From: Bifidobacterium pseudolongum subsp. pseudolongum DSM 20099
Lineage (GTDB): Bacteria; Actinomycetota; Actinomycetes; Actinomycetales; Bifidobacteriaceae
NCBI RefSeq assembly: GCF_000771225.1
Contig: NZ_JDTZ01000003.1
Coordinates: 1-64,000, forward strand
Length of the DNA: 64,000 nucleotides
Direction: 5' to 3'
Part shown: one piece after another, positions 17,429 to 26,108 of the stretch
Layout of the letters: every line of letters starts with the position of its first letter
Position numbering within the stretch: the stretch's first letter is position 1
Notes under the pieces: generated by a model
What the model was told of the DNA's origin: nothing
What the model saw: only the letters and a program-made list of their open reading frames with translations
Database searches by the model: none
Made by a program: the position numbers and the translations under genes

Positions 17429-18901
17429 TCACGATTGTGTCATGTCGTCGTCGGGCGTTGCGGCGATGTGCGCGGACGACGTGTGCGGATGCGCTCCGTT
17501 GAGCCCGGCCTGGGCGTCGCGCATCGCGCGCTCCTCACGCTCGAGGAGCGGGATGAGCATCGTCTTGGTGTCGGCAGGCCCTGGCTGGGCGACGTGCGCA
17601 TCGGTGGACTGTTGCACCGCGGCTTCGCCGGTGGCGTCGGTATCGATGCGTTCGCCAATGCCGATGACGATGGTCTCACTCGACGCCGCATACTGGCGGG
17701 ACGCGGTGTCGTCGGCATCGATGACGCCGATCGCGTCAATCGAATGCGAATCCGTGCGGTCGTCGACGGCGGCGCGCACCGCATGCTCGTTCGTCGTGTC
17801 GTGGTCGGCGGTCTGGTCGAACGAATCGGACGGCGCGGCGGCCGCGGCTGTGGAGGGGAGGGAATCGCGGCGCTGCTGGTCTTCGCGCAGCAGTGTGTTG
17901 ACGGTGACTGTGCTCGGCGGCTTGCCCGCGCCGCCCTCGGCTACGCCATCGCGGCGGCGGTGCATCGTGGCGCCGAGCTGGTGGGCAAGACGGTCCACCT
18001 GCGCCTTGAACTGCATGATGCGCGCGTTGTCGCCTTGGTTGAGCGCTTGGATGAACTCGCCGACTTGATCCATCTGCACCCACAGATTGGCGCGCAGCAT
18101 AATCAGGTCGTCGAGGCGGTTCCCCAGAATGCGCCCGTACGCGGAGATGACGGCGTTGCGGTGCGTCTCGTCGAGTTTGGAGAAAATCCACGCCAAATCG
18201 CGTGCGGGGTCGTTGATCTGCATCTCCTGCCAATTGGTGATCGTGGTGATCGTGGAGCCGGAGAAGATGAAATCACCGTCGGAGAATCCGCCGTGCACCG
18301 GGCACGTGGCGAACGACCATAGTCCCTCGGTCTCGAGGATATGCGCCCAGCTGTCGGTGATCTCCTGTGGCACATGCCCGGCTTGGCGCAGGCGGCGGAT
18401 CCAGGCGGTGAGCTGCGCGTGAATCTGGCCCGTGGTGAACGCCGGGTATTTCGCATTGACTAGGAACGAAGGGCGCAGGCGGTGGATCGCGCCGATCGCG
18501 GTGCCGATGCTGGCGCAATCGCCAAGCGTGAGCAGATCCAACGAGCGCGCCACACCGTCGGGGTGCGTGGTGACGAGCACGGCGGTCTCGTCGGGGTCTC
18601 TGTCGGCTAGGTCGAATGCCACCACATGGTCGGTGGAAAACCCGAGTCCGGCGAGTTCGCGAGATTGGTCGACGACGCGCGCCGCGCGCACACGGCCGGC
18701 CAGACGCTTCTTGCCCTGTGGCAGGTTCGTGGCATAGACGTTGTAGAAGTTGCCATGCACGTCTTGCACCACGGCCTGGTCGATGCCAGCGGCCTGATCC
18801 GTCTCGTTTTTCTGCTCGCTGTCGCGTACCCCTACCACGGCGACGTTCGGCATCGTAGCCGAGGCGAGGGCCGCCAACATCAGATTGCTTCGTTCAGTCA
18901 C
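17429..18901 (-). CDS. Aminoglycoside phosphotransferase-like protein with disordered tail
   Basis: A 490-residue protein from a GTG start. Residues 1-330 fit the APH/choline-kinase-like fold: the C-lobe has VHGGFSDGDFIF where active kinases have HGDLHxxN, followed by INDPARDLAW where they have DWE. The catalytic aspartate of the first motif appears replaced by glycine, so activity is uncertain. Residues from about 340 are Ala/Asp/Thr-rich and low in complexity. Similar proteins occur widely in Actinobacteria near uvrD2 homologues, and here the helicase is divergent. Start choice is weak; the frame extends 30 bases upstream to an ATG. Confidence 0.68.
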   Translation of the reverse strand: MTERSNLMLAALASATMPNVAVVGVRDSEQKNETDQAAGIDQAVVQDVHGNFYNVYATNLPQGKKRLAGRVRAARVVDQSRELAGLGFSTDHVVAFDLADRDPDETAVLVTTHPDGVARSLDLLTLGDCASIGTAIGAIHRLRPSFLVNAKYPAFTTGQIHAQLTAWIRRLRQAGHVPQEITDSWAHILETEGLWSFATCPVHGGFSDGDFIFSGSTITTITNWQEMQINDPARDLAWIFSKLDETHRNAVISAYGRILGNRLDDLIMLRANLWVQMDQVGEFIQALNQGDNARIMQFKAQVDRLAHQLGATMHRRRDGVAEGGAGKPPSTVTVNTLLREDQQRRDSLPSTAAAAAPSDSFDQTADHDTTNEHAVRAAVDDRTDSHSIDAIGVIDADDTASRQYAASSETIVIGIGERIDTDATGEAAVQQSTDAHVAQPGPADTKTMLIPLLEREERAMRDAQAGLNGAHPHTSSAHIAATPDDDMTQS

Positions 18902-19060
18902 ACACGGTATTTTTCCATGCGGAGGGTACAATTCGCAAGCATTGCAACGCTTTCATGCCTGATTCGAAGACGCGCCCGACGGTCTCGCACCGTGTTCACA
19001 CACAGCTGAGCGCGACCGGCCATACGCCGGCGCGTTCCGCTCGAACCCCGGGCGCCGCCG

Positions 19061-19069
19061 TGCCACAAT
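19061..19069 (+). promoter_or_regulatory. Extended -10 of the UvrD-like gene (leaderless type)
   Basis: TGC plus CACAAT ends six bases before the ATG at 19076. The hexamer is imperfect but the TGn extension and the spacing match the other leaderless candidates in the window. Confidence 0.45.
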
Positions 19070-19075
19070 GGGGCC

Positions 19076-20566
19076 ATGGCAATTTCGGCGAATGAGATTC
19101 TCGACGGGCTCGACGACGCACAGCGGCGGGCCGCGTGCAGTGTGGACGGGCCGGTGCGCATCATCGCATGCGCCGGTGCGGGCAAGACGCGTACGATCAC
19201 GCGCAGAATCGCATATGCGTGCGCGACTGGCGCGTGGGAGGCGTCCCGCGCGCTCGCGGTCACGTTCTCGGTCAAGGCGGCGCAGGAGATGCGCACGCGT
19301 CTGCTCGATCTTGGGGTGGGCGAGGACATGCACATCGCCACGTTCCACGCCGCCGCGCTGCACCAGTTGCGCACGATGTGGCCCGATGTGTGCGAGGGGC
19401 CGTTCCCTGTGCTGTCCGAATCGCCCCGCGACCTGGTGGGGGCCGCGCTGTTCCGTGCGCTCAACATGCAGGCCGAACGCAACGTGATTCAGGATGTGCA
19501 CGCCGAAATCGACTGGTGCAAGGTCTCGCTGATCGCCCCGGAAGATTATGCGCGCGTATGCGAAGCCACCCACCATGCGCCGCCCGCGCCATTGGACCCG
19601 CAGTCCTTCACACGTGTCTACGACCAGTACGAGCAGGAGAAGGCCGCGCGCATGGAGATCGATTTCAATGACATCCTGCTCGTCACCGCGCATATCCTCG
19701 ACACCTACCCCGAAGTGGGAGAGCAGATGCGGTCGCAGATCGGCTGGCTCACGGTCGACGAATACCAAGACGTCTCACCGCTGCAGCACCGGTTGATGCG
19801 CAGCTGGCTCGGTGAGCGTCGCAATGTGTGCGTTGTGGGCGACCCGGCGCAGACGATCTACTCGTTTGCCGGCGCCACAAGCTACTATCTCAACCATTTC
19901 GCGCGCGAGTTCCATCCGCTCGCCGCGGATATCGCACTCGACACCGATTACCGCTCGGCACAGTCCATCGTCGCACGGGCAAACACCGTACTGGGCAAAT
20001 CCGCGCAACGCGAGGACTATCTCAAGCTCAAGGCGGTGAGGGAAGGGTCGCGGCGTGTGCTGAGCGCGGCGTACGAGACCGATGCGCAGGAGGCGCAGGC
20101 CGTCGCCGCGCGCATCGCCCGACTCGTGGGGCAGGGCGCCCGGCCGGGGGATTTCGCAGTGCTCACACGGCTCAACGGCCAGCAGCGTGTTGTGGTGAAT
20201 GCATTGAAAGAGCAGGGATTGCCATACCAGGTGCGCAGAAACTCCGGGTGGCAGCAGTCCGTGCTCCAGCCGGTCCCCACGGTGGAAGGTGCGCCGGTCG
20301 GCGATGCGGAGGCGCTCGATCAGGGGCGTGTCACGGTCTCGACGATCCACGCGTCGAAAGGCCTCGAATTCGACCATGTGTTCCTCGTCGGGCTTTCGGA
20401 AGGATTGATGCCCTACCGGGCTTCCGACGATGTGGAGGCGCTGGAAGAAGAACGGCGCGTGCTCTATGTGGGAGTCACGCGCGCGCAGGAATCACTGTAT
20501 CTGTCGTATGCGAAGAGACAGGACGAGCGCGCGGGCCGGGTACGCCAACCCACGCGCTTCCTGTAA
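19076..20566 (+). CDS. UvrD/PcrA-like superfamily 1 helicase, short form without 2B
   Basis: A 496-residue SF1A helicase. Motifs in order: ACAGAGKTRT (Walker A, 31-40), TFSVKAAQEM (Ia), VDEYQD (Walker B, 227-232), GDPAQTIYSFAGA (III, 255-267), DYRS (IV, 291-294), VSTIHASKGLEF (V, 421-432) and YVGVTRAQESL (VI). UvrD and PcrA are about 720 residues. Here only about 34 residues separate the GLPYQVR segment from motif V, where the 2B subdomain should be. No HRDC domain follows. The enzyme should bind ATP and DNA; whether it unwinds is open. It resembles actinobacterial UvrD2 by context. Confidence 0.85.
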   Translation: MAISANEILDGLDDAQRRAACSVDGPVRIIACAGAGKTRTITRRIAYACATGAWEASRALAVTFSVKAAQEMRTRLLDLGVGEDMHIATFHAAALHQLRTMWPDVCEGPFPVLSESPRDLVGAALFRALNMQAERNVIQDVHAEIDWCKVSLIAPEDYARVCEATHHAPPAPLDPQSFTRVYDQYEQEKAARMEIDFNDILLVTAHILDTYPEVGEQMRSQIGWLTVDEYQDVSPLQHRLMRSWLGERRNVCVVGDPAQTIYSFAGATSYYLNHFAREFHPLAADIALDTDYRSAQSIVARANTVLGKSAQREDYLKLKAVREGSRRVLSAAYETDAQEAQAVAARIARLVGQGARPGDFAVLTRLNGQQRVVVNALKEQGLPYQVRRNSGWQQSVLQPVPTVEGAPVGDAEALDQGRVTVSTIHASKGLEFDHVFLVGLSEGLMPYRASDDVEALEEERRVLYVGVTRAQESLYLSYAKRQDERAGRVRQPTRFL

Positions 20567-20580
20567 GTGGCTGTAGCCGG

Positions 20581-22044
20581 TCAGCCCTGCTGATCCGGGT
20601 CCGATGCATCGGAGCCGTTGGCTGCGGGGCCATCGTCGTCAAGCAATCTGCTCAATTCGGCGTCCCAATCGATCGAGCTGCCCTTGCGCGGTTCTTCCTC
20701 GGCAGTGCCAACGGCGCTGGTGTCGTCATCGTTCGGCAACGCGGGGAGCATATCGGGGTGTCCCCACATGGCGTCGCGCGCCTCAAACCCTTGCTCGTTG
20801 GTGATCCGCTCCCACTGCGCCGCAGCCTCGCGCACGCGCTTGGGGCGCAGCTGCAAGCCGAGGAGGTTCTCGAACGTCAACTCGGCGGGACCACCGACCG
20901 CACGCTCGCGACGCATCATCTCACGCAGCTGGTCGAGGTGCGGCAGATGCGCCATGCCGGCGCGCCACACCGCGCAGTCGACCCAGCCCTCGACAAGCGC
21001 GAGTAGGGTCTCGATGGACCGCAGCGCCTCGCGCTGTTCCGGCGTGTCGGTGATGCCGACGTTCGCCAGATTGACCGCTCCCGAAAGCGATTCGGGGTCG
21101 AACGCCGAAGCGTCGCGCAGCTGCTCTTCCATCGCATCGAGGTCGATGGTGATGCCACGGGCGTATTTGCCGATGAGCGCGGTGAACCGCGGCATGAGCC
21201 ACGGCACCGAGGCGTAGAGGCGCGCGTACGCCTGTTCGCGCAACGCGAGGAATTCGGTGACTTCGGACGCATCGAATTCGAGCGACGTGGCATAGTCGTC
21301 GACGTTCTGCATGATCAGGCCGCCAGCCGGATTGCCGAGCATGCGGATGCCTTGGTCGAAGCTGCCGCGCACCTCGAGACTCAGCGCGCCGGCCGCTTGC
21401 CCAAGCTGCATGGCATACGACGTGTTCGCGAACAGCTTCATCAATTGTTTGGGGTCTTTCATGCCGTCCGGGATCGGAATGGGCACGGGCCCCGCGTACA
21501 TTCCCGTGATCTCGCCTTCGAACGCGTCGCCAAGACGGTCCGAGATGACGGCGCTCAACGCCTCGTTCATCGAGGCGGCGACCGGGGCGGCGAACTGCGC
21601 CCATGCGTCGATGGTGCCTTCGACCCACCCGGCGCGTGTGAGCGGTTCGGCCTCGCCGGCAGGGGGATTGAACGCGGTGGCGATGTCGAGCCACAGATTG
21701 GCTTCGCTTGTCGCGCGGCGCATGGTGGCGCCTTCCTCCGCGGTCACAGAGGATTCGCTGCCCGACGAGTTGACACGCTGCAGCGCGATCGATTTGGCGA
21801 GCTTGACGTTGATTGGCCCTTCGCTGATCGTCTGTTGCATCTCGCCGAACGAGTTCATGCCACCACCCATGAACGCCTGCATGAGCGACTGCACCTGCTG
21901 TGGGTCCGGCAGGCTTTCGGCGCCACGGCTGAGCAGCTGCTCGCGGATCTCTTCGGGCAGGTTGTTGAATTGCGAAAAGGCCATCTCGCCCTGGACAGGG
22001 CCGAAACAGTTGATGAACCATTGATGCAGTGCGTTCTCATCCAT
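20581..22044 (-). CDS. DUF2342 / putative zinc-metalloprotease-like protein
   Basis: A 487-residue soluble protein of the actinobacterial DUF2342 group (described as putative hydrolases or zinc-dependent metalloproteases). The segment that aligns with the metal-binding helix, FLALREQAYARLYASVPWL (about 266-284), reads R-E-Q-A-Y at 269-273 where a zinc helix needs HExxH, so metal catalysis is doubtful. The N-terminal 60 residues include Gln- and Gly/Met-rich stretches. AAAGGGGG precedes the ATG at 22044. It is divergent from the S16 protease gene and convergent with the helicase. Function unknown. Confidence 0.72.
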   Translation of the reverse strand: MDENALHQWFINCFGPVQGEMAFSQFNNLPEEIREQLLSRGAESLPDPQQVQSLMQAFMGGGMNSFGEMQQTISEGPINVKLAKSIALQRVNSSGSESSVTAEEGATMRRATSEANLWLDIATAFNPPAGEAEPLTRAGWVEGTIDAWAQFAAPVAASMNEALSAVISDRLGDAFEGEITGMYAGPVPIPIPDGMKDPKQLMKLFANTSYAMQLGQAAGALSLEVRGSFDQGIRMLGNPAGGLIMQNVDDYATSLEFDASEVTEFLALREQAYARLYASVPWLMPRFTALIGKYARGITIDLDAMEEQLRDASAFDPESLSGAVNLANVGITDTPEQREALRSIETLLALVEGWVDCAVWRAGMAHLPHLDQLREMMRRERAVGGPAELTFENLLGLQLRPKRVREAAAQWERITNEQGFEARDAMWGHPDMLPALPNDDDTSAVGTAEEEPRKGSSIDWDAELSRLLDDDGPAANGSDASDPDQQG

Positions 22045-22133
22045 GGTGGTGACCCCCTTTAGGTCTTGTCGATGAATCCGGTTTCTACTATGCATCAATA
22101 CGCGCACAGGCGTAATAATTCCAATTTGCGCCA

Positions 22134-22139
22134 TACTAT
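22134..22139 (+). promoter_or_regulatory. -10 element of the S16 protease gene (leaderless type)
   Basis: TACTAT ends six bases before the ATG at 22146. The GGAG that follows sits only two bases from the ATG, too close to act as a ribosome site. Confidence 0.5.
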
Positions 22140-22145
22140 GGGAGC

Positions 22146-23063
22146 ATGACTCAACACAACACAGAAGGGCGGATGCCGCTCGGCGCTGCCGCCGACGCAC
22201 AGGGTATGCAGGACGCCCAGAGTACGGCGCCATCCGCGCATGTGGGCGTATGGCCGCTGCTCCGCACACATTGGAGCGGACGGCCCGCGCGGTTCTTCGT
22301 CGGTGCGGTGGCCATGCTGCTCGCGGTACTTGTGCTGATGGTGCCGAGCGCATATGTTGTGGAGACTCCGGGGCCCACCCAGGATGTGCTCGGCGACAGC
22401 AACGGCACACCGGTGATCCAGGTCGAGGGCGCGAAGACCTACCACAGCAAAGGGCGCCTGCTGCTCGTCACGGTGAACGCTGCCGGCGTGCCGGGCTACC
22501 CGGTATCGAACGCGGAGGCACTGTGGGCGTGGGCCGACCCGAACATGGAGCTGACACCGCAGGAGGCCGTGTTCCCAGTGGGGCAGAACGCCGAGCAGTA
22601 CCAGCAGGAGTCGGATCAGGAGATGGAATCCTCGCAGGACGCCGCCGTGACCGCCGGCCTCGATTATGCGCAGCGTCTGGGGGTGGATGTGAGTGGCGCC
22701 AATGTGACGATGCATGTGGATGACATCGGCGGCCCCTCCGCCGGCATGATGTATGCGCTGGGGCTTGTGGACATGCTCACGCCCGAGGATGAGTCAGGCA
22801 AGCAGACCGTGGCCGGCACCGGCACAATCGACGACGAGGGCAAGGTGGGGGCCATCGGCGGCATCGACCTGAAGATGCGTGGTGCCAGACGCGACGGCGC
22901 CGCATGGTTCCTGGCGCCCGCGGACAATTGCGCGCAGGTTGTGGGCAAGGTGCCTGCGGGGTTGCGTGATGTCAGGGTCTCCTCGTTGGATGACGCGTAT
23001 GCCGCGCTGGTGAAGATAGGCAACGGGCAGGCGGATAGTCTGCCACATTGCACCGTTGAATAA
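22146..23063 (+). CDS. Membrane-anchored Lon-like S16 serine protease (YlbL relative)
   Basis: A 305-residue protein: one membrane segment (about 50-70), the AYVVETPGPT motif typical of YlbL-type proteins just outside it, and a C-terminal Lon proteolytic domain. The Ser-Lys dyad is Ser198 in GGPSAG and Lys243 in GIDLKMRGA. It has no ATPase domain. The usual PDZ insert between the anchor and the protease domain is not recognisable; about 60 Gln/Glu-rich residues occupy that place. It faces outward by the positive-inside rule. Substrate unknown. Confidence 0.84.
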   Translation: MTQHNTEGRMPLGAAADAQGMQDAQSTAPSAHVGVWPLLRTHWSGRPARFFVGAVAMLLAVLVLMVPSAYVVETPGPTQDVLGDSNGTPVIQVEGAKTYHSKGRLLLVTVNAAGVPGYPVSNAEALWAWADPNMELTPQEAVFPVGQNAEQYQQESDQEMESSQDAAVTAGLDYAQRLGVDVSGANVTMHVDDIGGPSAGMMYALGLVDMLTPEDESGKQTVAGTGTIDDEGKVGAIGGIDLKMRGARRDGAAWFLAPADNCAQVVGKVPAGLRDVRVSSLDDAYAALVKIGNGQADSLPHCTVE

Positions 23064-23136
23064 AACTGCACGCCCGCATCGATTATTTTGCGCGCGGTAT
23101 GAAGCGCCGCTTACGAAATACGCTGTTCGCCGGTGT

Positions 23137-23145
23137 TGGTATATT
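23137..23145 (+). promoter_or_regulatory. Extended -10 of the DUF3052 gene (leaderless type)
   Basis: TGG plus TATATT is a near-ideal extended -10 and ends seven bases before the GTG at 23153. There is no ribosome site, so transcription and translation probably start at the same base. Confidence 0.6.
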
Positions 23146-23152
23146 GGCGAAT

Positions 23153-23575
23153 GTGAATCAAACAGCATCAGACAACGCTGAGGAGTTCGGCTTCCACACC
23201 GGCGACCTGATCCAGGAATGGCTTTGGGACGATGATGTGGATGATACGATCAGGGAAAAAATAGAGACGTTGACCGGAGAAGAGCTGGTTGACGAGGATT
23301 ACGATTCCGCGGTTGACGGCGTGATCATCTGGTGGCGTGACGGCGACGACGAAGATGCCCTGTCAGACACCATCGTGGATGCGTATGCGGTGCTGGGGCA
23401 GGACGGCCCGTTTTGGGTGCTCGCCCCCAAGCCCGGCCGCAGCGGTGCGCCGGCCGCCAATACCGTGCAGAACGCGGCGAAGACCGCAGGCATGAACGCG
23501 TCCACGCCGCTCACTGTGAGCGACGACTGGAACGGCATTCGCCTGCGCGCCTTCGGCAAGAGCGCGAACCGCTGA
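23153..23575 (+). CDS. DUF3052 family protein
   Basis: A 140-residue acidic protein from a GTG start. It carries the family's GDLIQEWLWDDDVDD and GEELVDEDYDSAVDGVIIWW segments and ends in a strand-rich domain (WVLAPKPGRSGAPA to WNGIRLRAF). DUF3052 proteins are widespread in Actinobacteria, often near genes of cell growth, with no settled function. An upstream ATG at 23099 would add 18 residues, but it lies before the -10 element, so the GTG is preferred. Confidence 0.82.
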   Translation: MNQTASDNAEEFGFHTGDLIQEWLWDDDVDDTIREKIETLTGEELVDEDYDSAVDGVIIWWRDGDDEDALSDTIVDAYAVLGQDGPFWVLAPKPGRSGAPAANTVQNAAKTAGMNASTPLTVSDDWNGIRLRAFGKSANR

Positions 23576-23591
23576 GCGTACCGCACCGATT

Positions 23592-23632
23592 TGCGCGTGG
23601 CCGGCACGGGCGTGCTAGACAAGCCACGCGCA
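23592..23632. terminator. Possible shared hairpin between convergent genes
   Basis: Ten-base arms at 23592-23601 and 23623-23632 flank the stop of the minus-strand gene. The loop is long (21 bases) and T tracts are poor. It may act in both directions; evidence is thin. Confidence 0.35.
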
Positions 23633-24106
23633 GATCAAGAGCACCACGGACGCCACAAGCAACACGATGGCGTTCATGGCGCGCGGCAGGCGGTCGCGTA
23701 GGATCAGCGTCGCCACGCAGGCGACCATCGCAAAGGCGGCGAGGCCGAACGAGACCCATTTGATCGGCTGGCCAAGGGGATTGATCACGCCGAACAGGGT
23801 GAGAAACACGGGGACAAGCACGCCTAGGGCGACCACGAACAGCACAAGCGCCGTGATCTTGTCGGCAAGTGTCCATTCCCGGACGTGTCGGTTGTGCTCG
23901 GCGTTGCGCTCGACAGTGGCGCCGAGTTCGTTGATACGCCGGTCGAGTTCGATGCCGCGCCACTGTGATTCCTGTTCAAGTCGCGTCACTTGTTGTTCGA
24001 GTGCGCTGATGCGTTCTTGGAGTTCTTCATCATGGTGGGAGTTGCCGGGAATCATCTGCTGCAGGGATTTCCAAGCATTCGGCCATACGTCAAGCGGGTT
24101 GTTCAT
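23615..24106 (-). CDS. Small membrane protein with N-terminal coiled coil
   Basis: A 163-residue protein of unknown family. Residues 25-75 are a charged heptad-like coiled coil (EELQERISALEQQVTRLEQE and onward). Three hydrophobic segments follow, at about 85-105, 115-133 and 142-162. The start is the ATG at 24106, with a perfect TATAAT six bases upstream, so the mRNA is probably leaderless; the open frame continues upstream through the tRNA and is not coding there. It may be a membrane-attached scaffold. Confidence 0.7.
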   Translation of the reverse strand: MNNPLDVWPNAWKSLQQMIPGNSHHDEELQERISALEQQVTRLEQESQWRGIELDRRINELGATVERNAEHNRHVREWTLADKITALVLFVVALGVLVPVFLTLFGVINPLGQPIKWVSFGLAAFAMVACVATLILRDRLPRAMNAIVLLVASVVLLICAWLV

Positions 24107-24112
24107 GTGGCG

Positions 24113-24118
24113 ATTATA
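24113..24118 (-). promoter_or_regulatory. TATAAT -10 element of the coiled-coil membrane protein gene
   Basis: A consensus TATAAT on the minus strand ends six bases before the ATG at 24106. No -35 is convincing and no Shine-Dalgarno sequence fits in the gap. Confidence 0.65.
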
Positions 24119-24197
24119 CGGTCGGGCGGCCAAGCCGCGCGCGATGGCGCTGAGAGGGGAATCGCACGCCCAACGGCGCATCCGCGTGGTGGGGAAG

Positions 24198-24271
24198 TGG
24201 GCGATGAGGGATTCGAACCCCCGACATCCACCGTGTAAAGGTGGCGCTCTAACCAACTGAGCTAATCGCCC
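24198..24271 (-). tRNA. tRNA-Val (anticodon UAC)
   Basis: The minus strand folds into a full cloverleaf. The acceptor is GGGCGAT paired with ATCGCCC plus discriminator A. The D arm contains AGCTCAGTTGGTTAGAGC. The anticodon stem CCACC/GGTGG holds the loop TTTACAC, so the anticodon is TAC. The T arm reads GGGGGTTCGAATCCCTC. CCA is not encoded directly after the discriminator. Confidence 0.95.
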
Positions 24272-24458
24272 GCGCATCCATACTGTACAGGCACGGGTGA
24301 AGAAACCGCCGTGCACCGCGCATAATCGTTGCAACACCGCGATTGCTGCGCGTGTTGCCCGTGCCGGCTGTTGCGTGGGCGTGCACTGTGTGCGCCACAG
24401 CCGTCTCAAACATCGCGTAATCTAATGGGGAATAGTGTGTATCTGAGGAGGACAGTCG

Positions 24459-26108
24459 ATGGTGCAGCATCAGGAAGAAACCGACGGCACGACGACGATC
24501 GCGCGCGTGGGCAAGCGCAAAAAGGGGTATGACGTCCATCAGGTCGACGCTTTCCTGGAGCAGGCGCACGCGTTGTATGAGGCCGATGGCATTCAGCTGC
24601 ACCGCAGCGACATCCAGGACGCCTCGTTCGACATCGTCAAGGGCGGCTATGCCATTCCGCAGGTGGACGCCGCGCTTGAACGCCTCGAGCAGGCCGTGAC
24701 CGACAAGCAGACCCAATACGACATCACCCAACTCGGGCGCGTGGCGTGGAAGGCGCAGACCGAAGCGCAGTTCCAGGAACTCGACAGGCATGCGCAACGC
24801 GCCTTAGGTGAGCGGTTCGCCCCGGGCAAGCCGAAGACGCCGTCGTACGACCGCAAACAGGTCGACCGGCTCGTCGACCGTGTGCTCGTCAAGGCCGAAG
24901 CCGAGCTCGAGCGCATCAGTGCCGGTTCGGCCGCCGCGCAAGGCTCCGAAGCCGACCCCTCGCTCACATCGCAGTATGTGGAAGACGTGAGCTTCACGCA
25001 GCGCAAAGGCAAGCGCGGGTACGATGAGCGTCAGGTGGACTATTACCTCAACGCGTGCGTGAACCTGCTTGCCAGCCTCGAATCGTACGAGCGCATCGCG
25101 GATTACGCCGCCCCGGCCGCGCCTGCAGCGCACGCGGCGGCGCCGAGCACGCCGGCCCCGCTCATCGCGACGGATCAGGCCAACCCACAGACACAGCACT
25201 ACGGTGTGGCTGTGGAATCGGACCTGCCAGAGGGCGCGGCGTCCGGCGATACGACAGCCGCCGCGGCACAGCCGACGCAGTCGTTTGACGAACTGAGCCG
25301 CGCGGAACAGGAGATTTTCGCACAGGCTCAGGAAGCGGGGGCTGTTATGCCGCCGTCGTTCGCCGCGCGTGCCGTGACCGCGGACGCCGCCGCACCCGCC
25401 GCGGCGCACATTGACGAAGGCAGCGTGACCGAGGTCTTCACGCCGATCAGCGACACCGTCACCGACGTCGATGCCGCACCTGCTGCCGACCCGGTCAAGC
25501 ATGCACCGACGCTTTCGGACATCAGGCCGATCACACCGGCCCCGCGCACGATTCCCGAGCACGAGAAAGCAGCCAGTGCGATGGATGATGCAATCAGCAC
25601 GATCCCGCACATCGCCGAGATCAGCGATGAGACGACAATCGCCGCCCCGGGCGAACCATTGCGTGACTTGAACTCGCCGTCGCTGGCCGCGCTGGCGTCA
25701 CTCGCCGAAACCACGCATACGACTCCGGAGCGGGAGAACTCCGCCATCACTTCCGGCGTGCAGCCGCTTGCGGTGCCGAAGCTCTCGAGCATCCTGCCCG
25801 ATCTGCCGCCAGTGCAGCCGATCGCAGCCCCGACCCCAGCCCCAACGCAGTCGGTGCAGCCGGCGGTCCAGCCCACGCCGAATGCAGCCGCTCCGGCCTC
25901 CGCGACGCCGTCGGAGACTCCGGTGCCCACCCCGGCCCAGGCGGATGCGCCGGCCACTGCACCCATGAACACGGCCCAGCCCGGCGACTACCCGGGGTTC
26001 GCTCCGAGCGACGGCATTGACATTGAGATTCCCGACCTGTCGTTCCCCACGATTTCCACGGATGAGCCGCTCATCATCGACGGCAAACCAAACGAGAAGC
26101 AGGCGTGA
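24459..26108 (+). CDS. DivIVA-motif protein with four repeats and Pro/Ala-rich tail
   Basis: A 549-residue protein. Four copies of a GY/SYDxxQVDxxL motif lie at about 23-33, 63-73, 129-139 and 187-197; this is the core of the DivIVA N-terminal domain that binds curved membrane and oligomerises. Short helical stretches separate them. Residues 215-500 are rich in Ala, Pro and Thr and probably disordered. The last segment (EIPDLSFPTISTDEPLIIDG) is acidic and may bind a partner. GAGGAGG precedes the ATG. Its TGA overlaps the dxr ATG by one base. It is distinct from the Wag31 homologue at 47937. I infer a scaffold role in growth or division. Confidence 0.75.
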   Translation: MVQHQEETDGTTTIARVGKRKKGYDVHQVDAFLEQAHALYEADGIQLHRSDIQDASFDIVKGGYAIPQVDAALERLEQAVTDKQTQYDITQLGRVAWKAQTEAQFQELDRHAQRALGERFAPGKPKTPSYDRKQVDRLVDRVLVKAEAELERISAGSAAAQGSEADPSLTSQYVEDVSFTQRKGKRGYDERQVDYYLNACVNLLASLESYERIADYAAPAAPAAHAAAPSTPAPLIATDQANPQTQHYGVAVESDLPEGAASGDTTAAAAQPTQSFDELSRAEQEIFAQAQEAGAVMPPSFAARAVTADAAAPAAAHIDEGSVTEVFTPISDTVTDVDAAPAADPVKHAPTLSDIRPITPAPRTIPEHEKAASAMDDAISTIPHIAEISDETTIAAPGEPLRDLNSPSLAALASLAETTHTTPERENSAITSGVQPLAVPKLSSILPDLPPVQPIAAPTPAPTQSVQPAVQPTPNAAAPASATPSETPVPTPAQADAPATAPMNTAQPGDYPGFAPSDGIDIEIPDLSFPTISTDEPLIIDGKPNEKQA

